Below are positions 1 to 9,552 of a stretch of 55,926 nucleotides of DNA, piece after piece. How positions within the stretch are numbered: position 1 is the stretch's first letter; the number at the start of each line of letters is the position of its first letter. The stretch is from the NCBI RefSeq assembly GCF_017355165.1, contig NZ_JADILK010000031.1, positions 1-55,926 of the forward strand, given 5' to 3'. The position numbers were made by a program, and so were the translations under genes. This DNA comes from Bacillus sp. SD075 (lineage in GTDB: Bacteria; Bacillota; Bacilli; Bacillales; DSM-1321). Below the pieces are notes generated by a model. That model had not been told where the DNA came from and did no database searches. It worked only from the letters and a program-made list of their open reading frames with translations.

Positions 1-105
1 TTCCTGAACCTCAGGCTTTAAAAGCTGATCTAGGATATCCAATTGTTCTTGGTTTGCAGAAATATTAAGTGTTTCATGTTCAGGTTTTGAGACTACATCT
101 ACCAT
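1..105 (-). CDS. DUF1641-like protein, N-terminal 35 residues (partial)
   Basis: The gene runs off the left edge, so only the first 35 codons are visible. The ATG at 103-105 has a good ribosome site (AAAGGGG) 7 bases upstream. The visible protein is acidic and ends LDQLLKPEVQE, which resembles the start of the DUF1641 proteins that accompany formate dehydrogenase-like genes in Bacillus (YjgD/YrhD). That assignment is from memory of the family and rests on about a dozen residues. The partner dehydrogenase, if present, would lie outside the window. The upstream ~480 bases are non-coding. Confidence 0.5.
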   Translation of the reverse strand, partial: MVDVVSKPEHETLNISANQEQLDILDQLLKPEVQE

Positions 106-585
106 ATCTAATTCCCCTTTAAACTTAATTATTTTGATTTATGTGTTTTCCGCCGATACTACTAATCATACGACTCTAATCTCCTAATTTCAAATATTTC
201 TTTTGTGATACGAATATAATTTTATCGTTATAATTAAGAATTATTAGACGGGTTTTATATTTTATCTTAATATTCCAAAAAAACATTAAGATTATTCTGG
301 TTATAATACCTTGAATAAAGAGGGGTATCTGAGACATCCTATAAGATTACGAATCTGATTCACGGCATTTTAAGAGGAACAACCTTGTCATTTCCTCTAA
401 TAATCGATCTATTGGTTGTCGAAACAATTAACGCCAGCTACCGGCATCGATTACTGAATATGTAAACATCTTTTGTTTTGCATGGATGTTTGTTTTGCTA
501 TAATGTCCATAATCTTTGAATAGGCCATGCCTGAATGGCCCTCAAGAATATTTTATCTGATTTAGGGTAAATAATTTTATCGGAA
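106..585. other. Intergenic, no gene recognised
   Basis: AT-rich leader region of the minus-strand DUF1641-like gene. No open frame with a ribosome site was found on either strand. A short inverted repeat (GGCCATgcctgaATGGCC, about 523-540) lies before the small plus-strand frame at 586. Confidence 0.5.
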
Positions 586-807
586 TTGGAGATGATGCCC
601 TTGGTAGAACGCAGGATGTTAAAGGTACGTGGTGAGATTATTGAAATATCCTCTAGGTATAATGAAAAATTTAGTAAATGGAATTGTACAGCTAAAATTC
701 CCAATAGTTCCATCATTGCTTATTGTCGTGATAAGAATAAGCTGCGTGCTGAGACAGTTTCTATGAGCAGGTTATTAATTACTTATGATGACTATAAAAT
801 TGTCTGA
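586..807 (+). CDS. Small hypothetical protein, 73 aa (doubtful)
   Basis: This open frame starts TTG at 586, with ATG options at 592 and 595, and lacks a clear ribosome site. The product is basic, has no membrane segment and matches no family I recognise. A strong terminator follows 21 bases after the stop, which is the main reason to keep it. It could equally be the 3' remnant of a longer gene whose 5' part has decayed. Confidence 0.3.
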   Translation: MEMMPLVERRMLKVRGEIIEISSRYNEKFSKWNCTAKIPNSSIIAYCRDKNKLRAETVSMSRLLITYDDYKIV

Positions 808-828
808 GATGTAATGGGATTTATCCAT

Positions 829-866
829 GGCGCACAACCGAAGATGATGGTTGGGCGCCTTTTTTA
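829..866 (+). terminator. Rho-independent terminator
   Basis: The stem GGCGCaCAACC pairs with GGTTGgGCGCC across a short loop and is followed by seven T residues. It closes whatever is transcribed through 586-807. Confidence 0.8.
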
Positions 867-915
867 TTGAATATTATAAGGAAGAATGAATAATGCTAAG
901 TCTCATTTATCTGCG

Positions 916-975
916 AATCGGAATATACCTTCGAAAATCGGAATATACCTTCGAAAATCGGAATATATCTTCGAA
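916..975. repeat. Three tandem copies of a 20-bp unit
   Basis: The unit AATCGGAATATACCTTCGAA is repeated three times head to tail. The third copy differs by one base (ATATATCTTCG). It lies in non-coding DNA between the terminator at 829 and the SUKH gene at 1299. Confidence 0.9.
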
Positions 976-1298
976 AACACCTGATTTATCGATTCTTCGA
1001 CAAAAACTCTTTTTTATATAAGCTATTTTCGTAATGTAAAGTAACGAAATTGTCAAAAAAAATATCAGAAAATACTGAAAAGGAAAGTAAAATTATGTTA
1101 ATATATTTAAAAAAAGTATTATTTACTAAGTAAATGAATAATTTATTTTTAAAGGATATCCATGGAAAAGGAAAGTTTAGATTACCAGAGTTGTAATGGA
1201 GAGTAGGACAGTCCCTTTTATAAACAGCAATTAGCAAGTGAAATAGAATAAGATTATCAAATGATTTTACTACAATAAAATGAAATGGAGTCGATACA

Positions 1299-1748
1299 AT
1301 GGTGAATATTACTGGATATGGAAAAGCGACACAAGAAGCAGTGAATAATTTTCAGGAATTTGTGGGGTTTGAAATCCCTGCAGATTATAAACAATTTCTA
1401 CTTAAACATAATGGAGGCACAACAGCTGTTCAAAACTGTAGGTTTTATGTAGATGGATTAGACACACTTGTTTGCTTAAATGTACTTTATGGATTAGAGC
1501 TTCAGGATAAAGAACTGGATTTACAGAAATGGCATGAAGAAAACAGAGAAGAATTACATAAGAATTGCATTATAATAGGTAATGCTACATGTGCAGGTAA
1601 GATCTTGCTGATAAATAACGAAGAGGAACAGGGAGTTTACTTCTGGGATCAGGGTTGGTATTCGGATCCATCAAGCCAGGATGAAAATATTTATAAAGTT
1701 GCATCGAGTTTTCAATCCTTCATTGAGGGATTGAAAATTCCGGAGTGA
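1299..1748 (+). CDS. SMI1/KNR4 (SUKH) family protein, copy 1
   Basis: This 149-residue protein has the SUKH fold pattern: an N-terminal helix, then FEIPADYKQFLLKHNGG near residues 24-40, and a conserved C-terminal half with YFWDQGWYSDPSSQDEN. SUKH proteins are often immunity proteins against contact-dependent or polymorphic toxins in bacteria (family knowledge). No toxin gene lies beside it. The start ATG follows TGGAG at a normal distance. A close paralogue lies at 44221-44667, and the similarity continues past the stop into the terminator. It is either an orphan immunity gene or a member of the broader SUKH family with another role. Confidence 0.88.
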   Translation: MVNITGYGKATQEAVNNFQEFVGFEIPADYKQFLLKHNGGTTAVQNCRFYVDGLDTLVCLNVLYGLELQDKELDLQKWHEENREELHKNCIIIGNATCAGKILLINNEEEQGVYFWDQGWYSDPSSQDENIYKVASSFQSFIEGLKIPE

Positions 1749-1769
1749 AATCTAATTTTATTTGAATCC

Positions 1770-1802
1770 CCTTGATTGGCTCATACCATTCAAGGTTTTT
1801 TA
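1770..1802 (+). terminator. Terminator of SUKH copy 1
   Basis: CCTTGAttGG pairs imperfectly with CCattCAAGG and is followed by a T run. The same arrangement, degraded, follows the second SUKH gene at 44684. Confidence 0.65.
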
Positions 1803-1859
1803 TTGTCATTTCAAAAGTCAGGTTGATAAGTTGGATTGTCATATTAATGAGGGGAAAAG

Positions 1860-2061
1860 ATGTATAAAATATTATTGGTTGAAGACATTTTACAATAGCC
1901 GGAATCTTGGTCAATTATTTAAAAAGGTATGGGTAGAAGTTTTTGAAGCGAAGCAACTGGACCAACTTTTTTCGGAGTTCCAAGAGATAAAGCCAGATTT
2001 GTTTTTTTTGGATATTAATCTGCCCTATTATGATGGTTTCCATTTGTCAAGTGTCCTTTAA
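1860..2061 (+). pseudogene. Response regulator receiver domain, broken
   Basis: An ATG at 1860 behind GAGGGGAAAAG opens MYKILLVEDILQ, the canonical start of an OmpR-type receiver domain, and then hits a TAG. Another frame then gives LDQLFSEFQEIKPDLFFLD and INLPYYDGFHLSSVL, which holds the phospho-acceptor aspartate region, before it also stops. The wHTH output domain is gone. The closest relatives I recall are BceR-type regulators of bacitracin/bacteriocin responses, but that is weak. At least one frameshift, one internal stop and a 3' deletion are visible. Confidence 0.75.
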
Positions 2062-2110
2062 TGCACGGAAGTATCCAAGGAAGAGCATGACAGTATAATG
2101 TTCAACATTG

Positions 2111-2476
2111 ATGAAAAAGAGTCGGAGATTGTCCTATGAACAGATAAAAGAATGGGAAGAATCAATGGAACCATCTCATGAAATCGAAAAAATGTCTAGT
2201 AATCCTGATCATAATCAACGGCAAACAAGAGTTTCGATTTTTCTTTTTATCGGCTTGATTGTCAGTTTATTATTCTTTATCGTTCAAGGGCGTATGATGT
2301 ATCTGCGAGTTTTTACGAATTTTGAGGATGGAAAAATCCAAATTCATTTCGAAAAATCCTTGCAGCAAGTCGATCGCCTGAAAAAAATGGAGAATAAAAA
2401 GATTCCAGAGAATATCGATTATGATGCAATTTCTGGTCTTGCTACGGAAGCACGTCCCTTCATCGACTGGGACTGA
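2111..2476 (+). CDS. Small single-span membrane protein, unknown
   Basis: The 121-residue product has a charged N-terminus (about 1-45), one strong membrane helix ([17 protein letters not shown], about 46-62) and a mixed charged C-terminal part ending ARPFIDWD. I do not recognise the family. An ATG at 2111 is preceded by TTG at 2108. There is no good ribosome site, but a TATAAT-like box lies just upstream at about 2093. It follows the broken response regulator and may itself be a remnant of that locus. Confidence 0.45.
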   Translation: MKKSRRLSYEQIKEWEESMEPSHEIEKMSSNPDHNQRQTRVSIFLFIGLIVSLLFFIVQGRMMYLRVFTNFEDGKIQIHFEKSLQQVDRLKKMENKKIPENIDYDAISGLATEARPFIDWD

Positions 2477-3241
2477 CAAAAAATAAATACGGCAAATTTT
2501 CAGTGTGGAAATACGTATCCTCTTTTCCGCCTCCTTTTCTGATAGAGATGATTCATGCCATAGTCGCCATCATTAAGCAATTTATTGGGATCAAATTTGT
2601 TTGTCTATTCGGCAGTGGTCATCGCAAAGTATTTTCTTTTTCTAACTCATATATTATAAGCGGGCAGTCATCCATTCGATAAAATAAAAGCTTCATATGA
2701 TATGTAAATGGAATCAGGGGATCAGGCTCTGATTCCATTTTTTTAATTAAGGAAATCTTCTCGTAGAAATGATGTTTTTCAAAATGATAAATTAGTTAAT
2801 ATGTACTATTGAAAGAGGAGTAGTCCATTATATTTGTGAAATTTAATATAATAAATAAGAATGATGGTGTGATTTTACAGATGGAATCTTTAAATTCTTG
2901 TAATATTTTCATATAAAGGATAAAATTATTTATTTAAAGCGAAAATATCGAACAAAATATCTTTTATTTTTTCTATAGTTCTTATACAAAGTTATATTGA
3001 TATTATTAAATATTGGTAATAAAAAGATTTATTGGTAGTAAATTATTAGTAGATTAATATGTGAAAAGTTATATGATCGAAAATTAATGGGTAATCTGTT
3101 AATTACTTGCTTAATTATAGTACTATATACCTGGGATTATAGAGATTGTTAGATTTTCTCTATTTCTTTGTCCCTTTATATAGTAAACTCAGAATAGGTT
3201 CGTTAACTTTTAGCTGCTAGAGATGAGGTAAGTTTAATCCT
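2477..3241. other. Gene-free stretch with a terminator and AT-rich leader
   Basis: From 2500 to 2680 one plus-strand frame stays open for about 60 codons without a start or a recognisable product. A clear terminator follows at 2710. The rest (2745-3241) is very AT-rich and probably holds the promoter of the sensor kinase at 3242. No gene was recognised. Confidence 0.5.
2710..2744 (+). terminator. Rho-independent terminator
   Basis: GGAATCAG and CTGATTCC form a perfect 8-bp stem, followed by seven T residues. Confidence 0.8.
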
Positions 3242-4564
3242 ATGAAAAATAAAAAGTTAAGGGCATTTCTTTATTTGACCATTCTTTTATTGATTGTTTT
3301 CATTCTTCTAAATATGTTTTCAACATATTTAAGCATTAAAAATTCTGTGCAAAAATCCGTTGCTAATCAAAACTTGGTAGCTGCTAGATCTATTGCCGAC
3401 TCGATGGATATAGAAGCCTATCAGCGATTTCTTAATAACCAAGTAAAGAGCCGTGATTATAGGGATATAAAAGCTTACTTAGAGGATGCCCGTGAAAAAA
3501 TAGGAGCATTATATGTTTATACCATCAAGATTGATAATCCTCGAGTATCTAAAGCTATGATTACTGGATTTTCAAAAGATCATAAAGGGGATTTTCCTAT
3601 CGGTGGTGTATGTACTGTTCCGTCGGAGCAGGTCAAACAGGCGCATGAAGGCAAAAGCTTTATTACCGGGATTCTAGAAGATCCGGAATATGGCGAGTAT
3701 TTGACTGTGGGAGTGCCAATGAAAAATCAAGATGGCACCATTATTGGTTTTTTGGGCATTGATGTGAGCGCAGAAGATATTAATGCCATTAACGGCAAGG
3801 TATTGAAAAGTAGCATTGCGATTCTTGTTTATAATGGTGGATTCGTTATCATGCTGCTGGTTACCTTTTTTGTCATTCAAAAATGGTATCAAAAGGAACT
3901 GACACGTGAAGTGGGGGATACGGAAGATACGTATCAATCGGAATTTCAATCGCTCATTGCTTCAGTCCGCTCATTAAGGCATGATTTTTCCAATCATATT
4001 CAGGTGATACATGGACTGCTTAAATTAGCGGAGAACACAAAGGCACTCGAATATTTAACCGGTCTTTCAAAAGAAGTGCATTCGATCGAATCGATGAAAT
4101 TGGATGTGATTCATCCGGGCTTATCTGTCCTGTTAGAGACTAAAAGGCTCTCGGCACAGAATTATAACATCGATATCGAAATTGATGTTTCGACCGAATC
4201 CTTCAATCGGGTCAAAACAATCGATTTGATAAAATTATTATCAAATGTTATCGACAATGCTATTGAGGCAACAATTGAATTGCCAGAACAAGAACGCCGA
4301 ATGAATATTTCCTGCAAAGCTGATGAAGAAAAGTATAAGTTTATGGTCACGAACACCGGACCAAGGATTTCAGAATTAGATATGGAGAATATATTTGCCA
4401 GCGGTTTTTCAACCAAAAAGCCACAAAAGGGAAAAGTTCGCGGACAAGGATTGTTCATCGTTAAAGACTTAGTGAACAGATATGATGGAGAGATCCACGT
4501 ACAATCTTCTGAAAAAGAAACGACTGTAACGATGATCATACCCGTAAATGGAAATTTGGGCTAA
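3242..4564 (+). CDS. Sensor histidine kinase, SpoOB/CitA-like (orphan)
   Basis: The 440-residue membrane kinase has a first helix at about 9-29, an extracellular sensor region to about 185 (single-Cache-like, inferred from size and layout) and a second helix at about 188-208. The phospho-acceptor motif LRHDFSNHIQVIHGLL (about 248-263) is of the SpoOB/CitA type. The HATPase domain has an N box (LLSNVIDNAIEA) and a G box (GQGLFIVKDL). The ATG follows GATGAGG. No response regulator adjoins it on either side. The only one nearby is the broken receiver at 1860, so it either signals to a distant partner or is a relic. A terminator lies 27 bases downstream. Confidence 0.85.
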   Translation: MKNKKLRAFLYLTILLLIVFILLNMFSTYLSIKNSVQKSVANQNLVAARSIADSMDIEAYQRFLNNQVKSRDYRDIKAYLEDAREKIGALYVYTIKIDNPRVSKAMITGFSKDHKGDFPIGGVCTVPSEQVKQAHEGKSFITGILEDPEYGEYLTVGVPMKNQDGTIIGFLGIDVSAEDINAINGKVLKSSIAILVYNGGFVIMLLVTFFVIQKWYQKELTREVGDTEDTYQSEFQSLIASVRSLRHDFSNHIQVIHGLLKLAENTKALEYLTGLSKEVHSIESMKLDVIHPGLSVLLETKRLSAQNYNIDIEIDVSTESFNRVKTIDLIKLLSNVIDNAIEATIELPEQERRMNISCKADEEKYKFMVTNTGPRISELDMENIFASGFSTKKPQKGKVRGQGLFIVKDLVNRYDGEIHVQSSEKETTVTMIIPVNGNLG

Positions 4565-4590
4565 ATGGATCCAAAGGAAAAATAATTGAT

Positions 4591-4636
4591 AAAAAGGTAT
4601 GATTCCTCTAATGCAGAAGGAATCATACCTTTTCTT
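4591..4636 (+). terminator. Terminator of the sensor kinase gene
   Basis: AAAAGGTATGATTCC pairs with GGAATCATACCTTTT, a perfect 15-bp stem that could also act on the other strand. Confidence 0.85.
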
Positions 4637-4905
4637 TGATTCAATTATCGTGATTATATTCCCTTTCCACCAGGAAAAATCACGTCATTTTCTCCATTGT
4701 CGCAAATGGAGCGTTGATGAGATACAAATGTATTTTCGATATTTCGGCATTTTACACTCTGACAATCTATGAGATATAAAGGTGACAATTATTACGGAAA
4801 AAAGTTGAATAAAAGTGCCTGAATTGGACATAATGGGTAGATGTTTAGCTGCTTTCATGGAGATTATGATAAGATAGGGAAAAAATCATTTAAGGCAGTG
4901 AGATT

Positions 4906-5889
4906 GTGAAACAACAAAAAGGAAAACTTATCGTTATCATTGGACCGACTGCTGTTGGCAAGACAAAGATGAGCATTGAGATGGCAAAGTTATTTAATGG
5001 GGAAATTATTAGCGGAGACTCCATGCAGGTATATAAGGGGATGGATATTGGGACTGCAAAAATCAAGAGGGAAGAAACAGAAGGAATTCCTCATTATTTA
5101 CTTGATATTAAAGACCCTGATGATCCATTTAGTGCGGCAGAGTTCCAGGAGAGGGCCAAAGCTTGTATCGAGGATATCCAAAGCAGAGGTAAACTACCCA
5201 TTATCGTAGGTGGAACAGGATTATACATACAATCGGTCATTTATGATTATCAATTTTCGGAGGCGCCATCCGACCCGTTTTATAGAGAGGGACTCGAAAA
5301 ACAGGTAAGGGAGTTAGGGATTGATCCTGTTTTTGAACAATTACGCAGCGTTGACCCTGAAAGCGCGAATCGGATTCATCCTAATAATGTAAGAAGGGTG
5401 ATAAGGGCACTTGAGATTTTTCATTGTACTGGTAAAACGATGAGTGAGCAGCTGAATGAACAGCCTACAGAATTGAAATATGATACGTGCATCATTGGAT
5501 TGACAATGGAACGTGAAAAGTTGTACCAACGCATCGATCAGCGTGTTGATGGCATGGTAGAAGAAGGGCTGATTCAAGAGGTGGAGTCATTTTATGAAAA
5601 AGGTTTGAGGGATTGCCAATCCATCCAGGCTATAGGCTATAAAGAAATCTATGATTTTTTAGATGGAAGGGCTACATTGGATGAAGCGGTTGAGACATTA
5701 AAGCAAAACTCCCGTCGATATGCAAAAAGGCAATTGACCTGGTTCCGGAATAAAATGGATGTAATTTGGTTTGATATGACCGATCTTGAGGATTTTCCAA
5801 AAAAAATACATGAAATATCTGGATTTATAGCAGGAAAGCTTTTCAGTGAAGGCGAATACATAAATTTAGAGAGAAAAGAGGAGGACTAA
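4906..5889 (+). CDS. miaA: tRNA dimethylallyltransferase MiaA
   Basis: MiaA transfers a dimethylallyl group to A37 of tRNAs that read UNN codons. The 327-residue product carries the P-loop GPTAVGKT (about 13-20), the substrate motif SGDSMQVYKGMDIGTAK, GGTGLYIQ, QAIGYKE and the C-terminal RRYAKRQLTWFR, all family hallmarks at normal spacing. The start is GTG (GTGAAACAACAA); the upstream ribosome site is weak. hfq begins 3 bases after the stop, so the two are co-transcribed as in other Bacillus. Confidence 0.97.
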   Translation: MKQQKGKLIVIIGPTAVGKTKMSIEMAKLFNGEIISGDSMQVYKGMDIGTAKIKREETEGIPHYLLDIKDPDDPFSAAEFQERAKACIEDIQSRGKLPIIVGGTGLYIQSVIYDYQFSEAPSDPFYREGLEKQVRELGIDPVFEQLRSVDPESANRIHPNNVRRVIRALEIFHCTGKTMSEQLNEQPTELKYDTCIIGLTMEREKLYQRIDQRVDGMVEEGLIQEVESFYEKGLRDCQSIQAIGYKEIYDFLDGRATLDEAVETLKQNSRRYAKRQLTWFRNKMDVIWFDMTDLEDFPKKIHEISGFIAGKLFSEGEYINLERKEED

Positions 5890-5892
5890 TAC

Positions 5893-6126
5893 ATGAAACA
5901 ATCAGTAAATATTCAAGATCAGTTTCTTAATCAATTACGTAAAGATGGTACGTATGTGACGGTGTTTTTATTAAACGGGTTCCAGATTAGAGGACAAGTG
6001 AAAGGGTTCGATAATTTTACCGTTTTATTTGAATCAGAGGGTAAACAGCAATTAGTCTATAAACATGCGATTTCTACATTTGCTCCACAACGTAATGTTC
6101 AGATTGATTACGAAGTGAAGGAATAA
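5893..6126 (+). CDS. hfq: RNA chaperone Hfq
   Basis: This 77-residue Sm-fold protein forms a hexameric ring that binds small RNAs and A-rich mRNA. The Sm1 part spans about 18-48 ([14 protein letters not shown]). The Sm2 part contains YKHAIST with the conserved KH pair. Length and order match Bacillus Hfq. Its ribosome site (GAGGAGG) lies inside the last codons of miaA. Confidence 0.97.
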   Translation: MKQSVNIQDQFLNQLRKDGTYVTVFLLNGFQIRGQVKGFDNFTVLFESEGKQQLVYKHAISTFAPQRNVQIDYEVKE

Positions 6127-6142
6127 TCATATATATGAATGT

Positions 6143-6180
6143 AAAAAACAGGTTTAGCTTATAGCGACCTGTTTTTTTTT
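6143..6180 (+). terminator. Terminator of miaA-hfq
   Basis: AAAAAACAGGT pairs with ACCTGTTTTTT around a 13-base loop and ends in a long T run. Confidence 0.88.
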
Positions 6181-6506
6181 GCATGCACTTCTCTGTTCTT
6201 TTTCAAAGAATCGATAATTTTACGTACCTGTTTTGAATATATATTAAGGGACGGATTATTTTCCGGGAAACCGCAGGAAATGACATTAGCCTATATAAAT
6301 TGGTGAACGGGAATGGAGTTTGTCGTAACGAATCCTCCAAGGGAAAAATCCTGTCAGAATAAGTCTCTTTTCAAGAAGGGAATTGAGTTTAATCACGAAA
6401 AGGAATAAACGAATTTTCTGATGGATTTGTTTTGGCTTTGCAGCATATGCCTATGACCATCATTAATCGAAAACTGTGGTGTTAGAGTAGGGTCCAAGAT
6501 GGAGAG
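6181..6506. other. Intergenic between hfq and spoVK
   Basis: About 325 bases without a credible frame on either strand. It should contain the spoVK promoter, which a mother-cell sigma factor would read in Bacillus, but I could not place the boxes with confidence. Confidence 0.45.
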
Positions 6507-6515
6507 GTGAATGCA

Positions 6516-7472
6516 TTGGAACAACCGATCCGTATGAAAAATAACGGGCAAATCAATATTGTGTTTAATGCGGAAAATAGAAAAGCGCTACAAAAGGATC
6601 TGCCGATAAAAGAAATTTTGGTGCAGGAAATCCCCCACCAGCATGTGGCATTAAAAGAGATTGAAGATGAGCTGAAATCGCTGGTCGGAATGGAAGAAAT
6701 GAAACGGATGATAAAAGAGATATATGCTTGGATTTACATCAATAAACAACGTGAGGCAAAGGGGCTGAAGACTGGCAGGCAAGCGCTGCATATGATGTTT
6801 AAAGGAAATCCCGGAACAGGGAAAACGACGGTTGCACGTTTAATCGGTAAGTTGTTTCAAAAAATGAATGTACTTTCGAAAGGGCATTTAATTGAAGCGG
6901 AGAGAGCGGATTTGGTCGGGGAATACATTGGTCATACTGCCCAAAAAACAAGGGATTTAATTAAAAAGGCCATTGGGGGGATCTTGTTTATTGATGAAGC
7001 CTATTCCTTGGGAAGAGGCGGCGAAAAGGATTTTGGAAAGGAAGCCATAGATACCCTTGTCAAGCATATGGAGGATCGGCAGCACGAATTCATATTGATC
7101 CTTGCTGGATATTCGAGGGAAATGGATTATTTCCTCAGCCTTAATCCTGGACTTCATTCCAGGTTCCCGCTAGTTATTGATTTTCCGGATTATACGATTG
7201 ATCAGTTAATGGAAATAGCCGATCGGATGCTACAGGAAAAGGAGTATCTAATGAATCGGGATGCCGAAAGGAAATTAAAAGAACATCTAATCATATTACG
7301 TTCATTCCGGGGACCTATTTCATTTTCTAACGGACGCTATATACGAAATGTACTTGAAAAGTCAATTAGGGCGCAGGCAATGCGGCTTTTACTGGAGGAT
7401 TCATTTGAAAAATCCGATTTACTGACGCTTACCAGCCAAGATTTGATTTTCGAGGATGATGAGAAAGAATGA
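6516..7472 (+). CDS. spoVK: Stage V sporulation protein K, AAA+ ATPase
   Basis: This AAA+ ATPase of the CbxX/CfxQ type is needed for spore maturation in Bacillus. The 318-residue protein has Walker A GNPGTGKTT (about 100-108), Walker B ILFIDEAYSL, the sensor region FILILAGY and the arginine-finger stretch NPGLHSRFP. I chose TTG at 6516 because GGAGAGGTGA lies at the right distance before it and the N-terminus (LEQPIRMKNNGQINI) then lines up with Bacillus SpoVK. A GTG at 6507 is in frame but overlaps that ribosome site. It converges on the TRIC-like gene through a shared terminator. Confidence 0.93.
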   Translation: MEQPIRMKNNGQINIVFNAENRKALQKDLPIKEILVQEIPHQHVALKEIEDELKSLVGMEEMKRMIKEIYAWIYINKQREAKGLKTGRQALHMMFKGNPGTGKTTVARLIGKLFQKMNVLSKGHLIEAERADLVGEYIGHTAQKTRDLIKKAIGGILFIDEAYSLGRGGEKDFGKEAIDTLVKHMEDRQHEFILILAGYSREMDYFLSLNPGLHSRFPLVIDFPDYTIDQLMEIADRMLQEKEYLMNRDAERKLKEHLIILRSFRGPISFSNGRYIRNVLEKSIRAQAMRLLLEDSFEKSDLLTLTSQDLIFEDDEKE

Positions 7473-7477
7473 CATGG

Positions 7478-7504
7478 AAAAGCCCACCATCTTGGCGGGC
7501 TTTT
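7478..7504. terminator. Bidirectional terminator between spoVK and the TRIC-like gene
   Basis: AAAAGCCCaCCA and TGGcGGGCTTTT form a stem with A and T tails on both sides, suiting both converging genes. Confidence 0.85.
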
Positions 7505-7509
7505 CAAAT

Positions 7510-8118
7510 TTATGTTTTAGGCACCCATTTTTTATTAGGGAGATGCCAATTATTGGTGTAAGAAAGGACTCGCAATATCGTTATGACGGCAAAAAGCGAA
7601 TAAAGCTGCCATGACTGGGATAATACACCGCTGCCTAAAGCCAAGCCTGCAATGATGGCCCATACTACATAGATTTCTTTTCTGAAGACCAATGGCTTTC
7701 TTCCGGCCAGCACGTCACGGATTATCCCGCCGCCGCATCCGGTTAATGCAGCTGATACAATGATGGCGCTTATTGGATGATTAAGTTCCACGGCATACAT
7801 AGCCCCTTGGATGGCAAAGGCTGAAAGGCCAATAGCATCACTGAAGTTTCCCCACCTGTCCCAGTGCTTTGAAAGGTTTGTAGGAAAAACGAAAACGATG
7901 GTGATGGATACTAAAGCGATGACAAAATAGAAACTTTGATCCCATAACGCTGAAACGGGGACACCGATCAGCAGATTACGGATTGCCCCTCCCCCAAAGG
8001 CGGTTATGATTCCTAAAATATAAACTCCTAAAATATCATACTCTTCTTCCATGGCGATGATGGTCCCGCTAATAGCGAATGCAATCGTACCTATTAAGCT
8101 TAATACTTCCCATGTCAT
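7510..8118 (-). CDS. TRIC-family (UPF0126) membrane protein
   Basis: This 202-residue protein consists of two homologous halves of three membrane helices plus a seventh helix, the plan of bacterial trimeric intracellular cation channels. Each half carries the glycine-rich kink motif: GGGAIRNLL (about 43-51) and GCGGGIIRDVL (about 128-138). Family members are proposed potassium-permeable channels. The physiological role in Bacillus is not known to me. The ATG follows AGAGGG. The gene converges on spoVK. Confidence 0.88.
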   Translation of the reverse strand: MTWEVLSLIGTIAFAISGTIIAMEEEYDILGVYILGIITAFGGGAIRNLLIGVPVSALWDQSFYFVIALVSITIVFVFPTNLSKHWDRWGNFSDAIGLSAFAIQGAMYAVELNHPISAIIVSAALTGCGGGIIRDVLAGRKPLVFRKEIYVVWAIIAGLALGSGVLSQSWQLYSLFAVITILRVLSYTNNWHLPNKKWVPKT

Positions 8119-8286
8119 ATGAATGTCCCTCTATGTCTCTTCGAATTTAATGATAAAGCCAAGTATGATTTTAGCATGTTATCGGAATTTTTAAAACGGT
8201 TAAAAGCATCGTTTTGAGGGAATTTTTATATATTCAATTTTTTTGTTATGATTAACTAAAATCTTCGAGAAGGTGGTGCATTTGAT

Positions 8287-9540
8287 TTGGAAGAAGCAGT
8301 AAAGGAAACGGCCGTGTTGATTGGGTGTCAAACCACTGAAACTAATGAACGTTTTGAATATTCACTCGATGAACTTGCTTCATTGGCGAAGACGGCGAAT
8401 GGTGAGGTTTTACTGACCATTAGCCAGAAAAGGGAAAGGGTCGATCCGGCTACATATATAGGAAAAGGAAAAGTGGAGGAACTCCGGAACCTGGAAGAGG
8501 AGCTGGAGCCGGATTTATTTATCTTTAATGATGAACTGTCACCGAGCCAGATTCGGAACCTTTCAAAACAATTAGAGGCAAGGATCATTGATCGGACACA
8601 GCTAATATTGGATATATTCGCTCAGCGGGCGCGATCCAGAGAAGGGAAACTGCAGGTTGAACTTGCTCAGCTCCAATATTTATTGCCGCGTTTGGTCGGA
8701 CAGGGTACGGCAATGTCCAGGCTTGGAGGCGGAATAGGGACTAGGGGACCAGGTGAGACGAAGCTGGAAAGCGACCGCCGTCACATTCGTGGGAAAATAG
8801 ATGAAATCAAGCAACAATTAAGTGGCATAGTGAAGCATCGTGAACGCTATCGTGATAGAAGGAAACGTAATAAGACATTTCAAATAGCCCTTATGGGATA
8901 CACGAATGCAGGTAAATCAACGCTGTTCAATCGTTTGACGGAGGCGGATTCTTACGAAGAAAACCAGTTATTCGCTACGCTGGATCCAATGACACGAAAG
9001 GCGATTCTTCCTAGCGGATTTACCGTGCTGCTGACGGATACGGTAGGTTTCATTCAAGATTTGCCGACATCTTTAATTGCTGCATTCCGTTCAACACTTG
9101 AAGAAGTGAAAGAAGCGGATCTATTGCTCCATGTGGTTGATTCCTCAAGTACAGATTACTTTAATCACCAGAAAACGGTGCAGGATTTACTAAATGACTT
9201 AGATGTCCCTTCCATTCCACAGCTAACGTTGTATAATAAGAAAGATAAGATTCACGCTGATTTTGTCAGGTCAGCCAGTCGTGCCTCATTAATGATCAGT
9301 GCCTATGAACAATCGGACCTGAATCTAATCATGGAAGAAATTGAAAAGTACGTGATTGAAGAAATGGTCCCGTATCATGTTTTCCTGCCATCGAGTGAGG
9401 GTAAACTATTATCACAGCTGAAAAATGAAACCATATTGCGCACTCTCTCCTTTAATGAAGAATCGGAAAGATATGAATGCAAAGGTTTTTGTCTAGCTGA
9501 TCATCCGATAACCGGGCAGCTGGAGAAATATTCATTATAA
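8287..9540 (+). CDS. hflX: GTPase HflX
   Basis: HflX is a ribosome-associated GTPase that splits stalled 70S ribosomes. The 417-residue protein has the HflX-specific glycine-rich segment ([15 protein letters not shown], about 153-167), then G1 GYTNAGKST (about 204-212), G3 [10 protein letters not shown] and G4 NKKD. The start is TTG at 8287, 9 bases after AAGGTGG. ynbB follows after 12 bases and is probably co-transcribed, as in Bacillus subtilis. Confidence 0.95.
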   Translation: MEEAVKETAVLIGCQTTETNERFEYSLDELASLAKTANGEVLLTISQKRERVDPATYIGKGKVEELRNLEEELEPDLFIFNDELSPSQIRNLSKQLEARIIDRTQLILDIFAQRARSREGKLQVELAQLQYLLPRLVGQGTAMSRLGGGIGTRGPGETKLESDRRHIRGKIDEIKQQLSGIVKHRERYRDRRKRNKTFQIALMGYTNAGKSTLFNRLTEADSYEENQLFATLDPMTRKAILPSGFTVLLTDTVGFIQDLPTSLIAAFRSTLEEVKEADLLLHVVDSSSTDYFNHQKTVQDLLNDLDVPSIPQLTLYNKKDKIHADFVRSASRASLMISAYEQSDLNLIMEEIEKYVIEEMVPYHVFLPSSEGKLLSQLKNETILRTLSFNEESERYECKGFCLADHPITGQLEKYSL

Positions 9541-9552
9541 AGGGGAATTTTG

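Noticed and set aside
917..975. Three tandem units as a CRISPR array
   Set aside because: The units are directly adjacent with no unique spacers and no cas genes.
986..1237. Open frame of 83 codons on the minus strand
   Set aside because: No ribosome site, composition is that of random AT-rich DNA, and it spans the promoter area of the SUKH gene.
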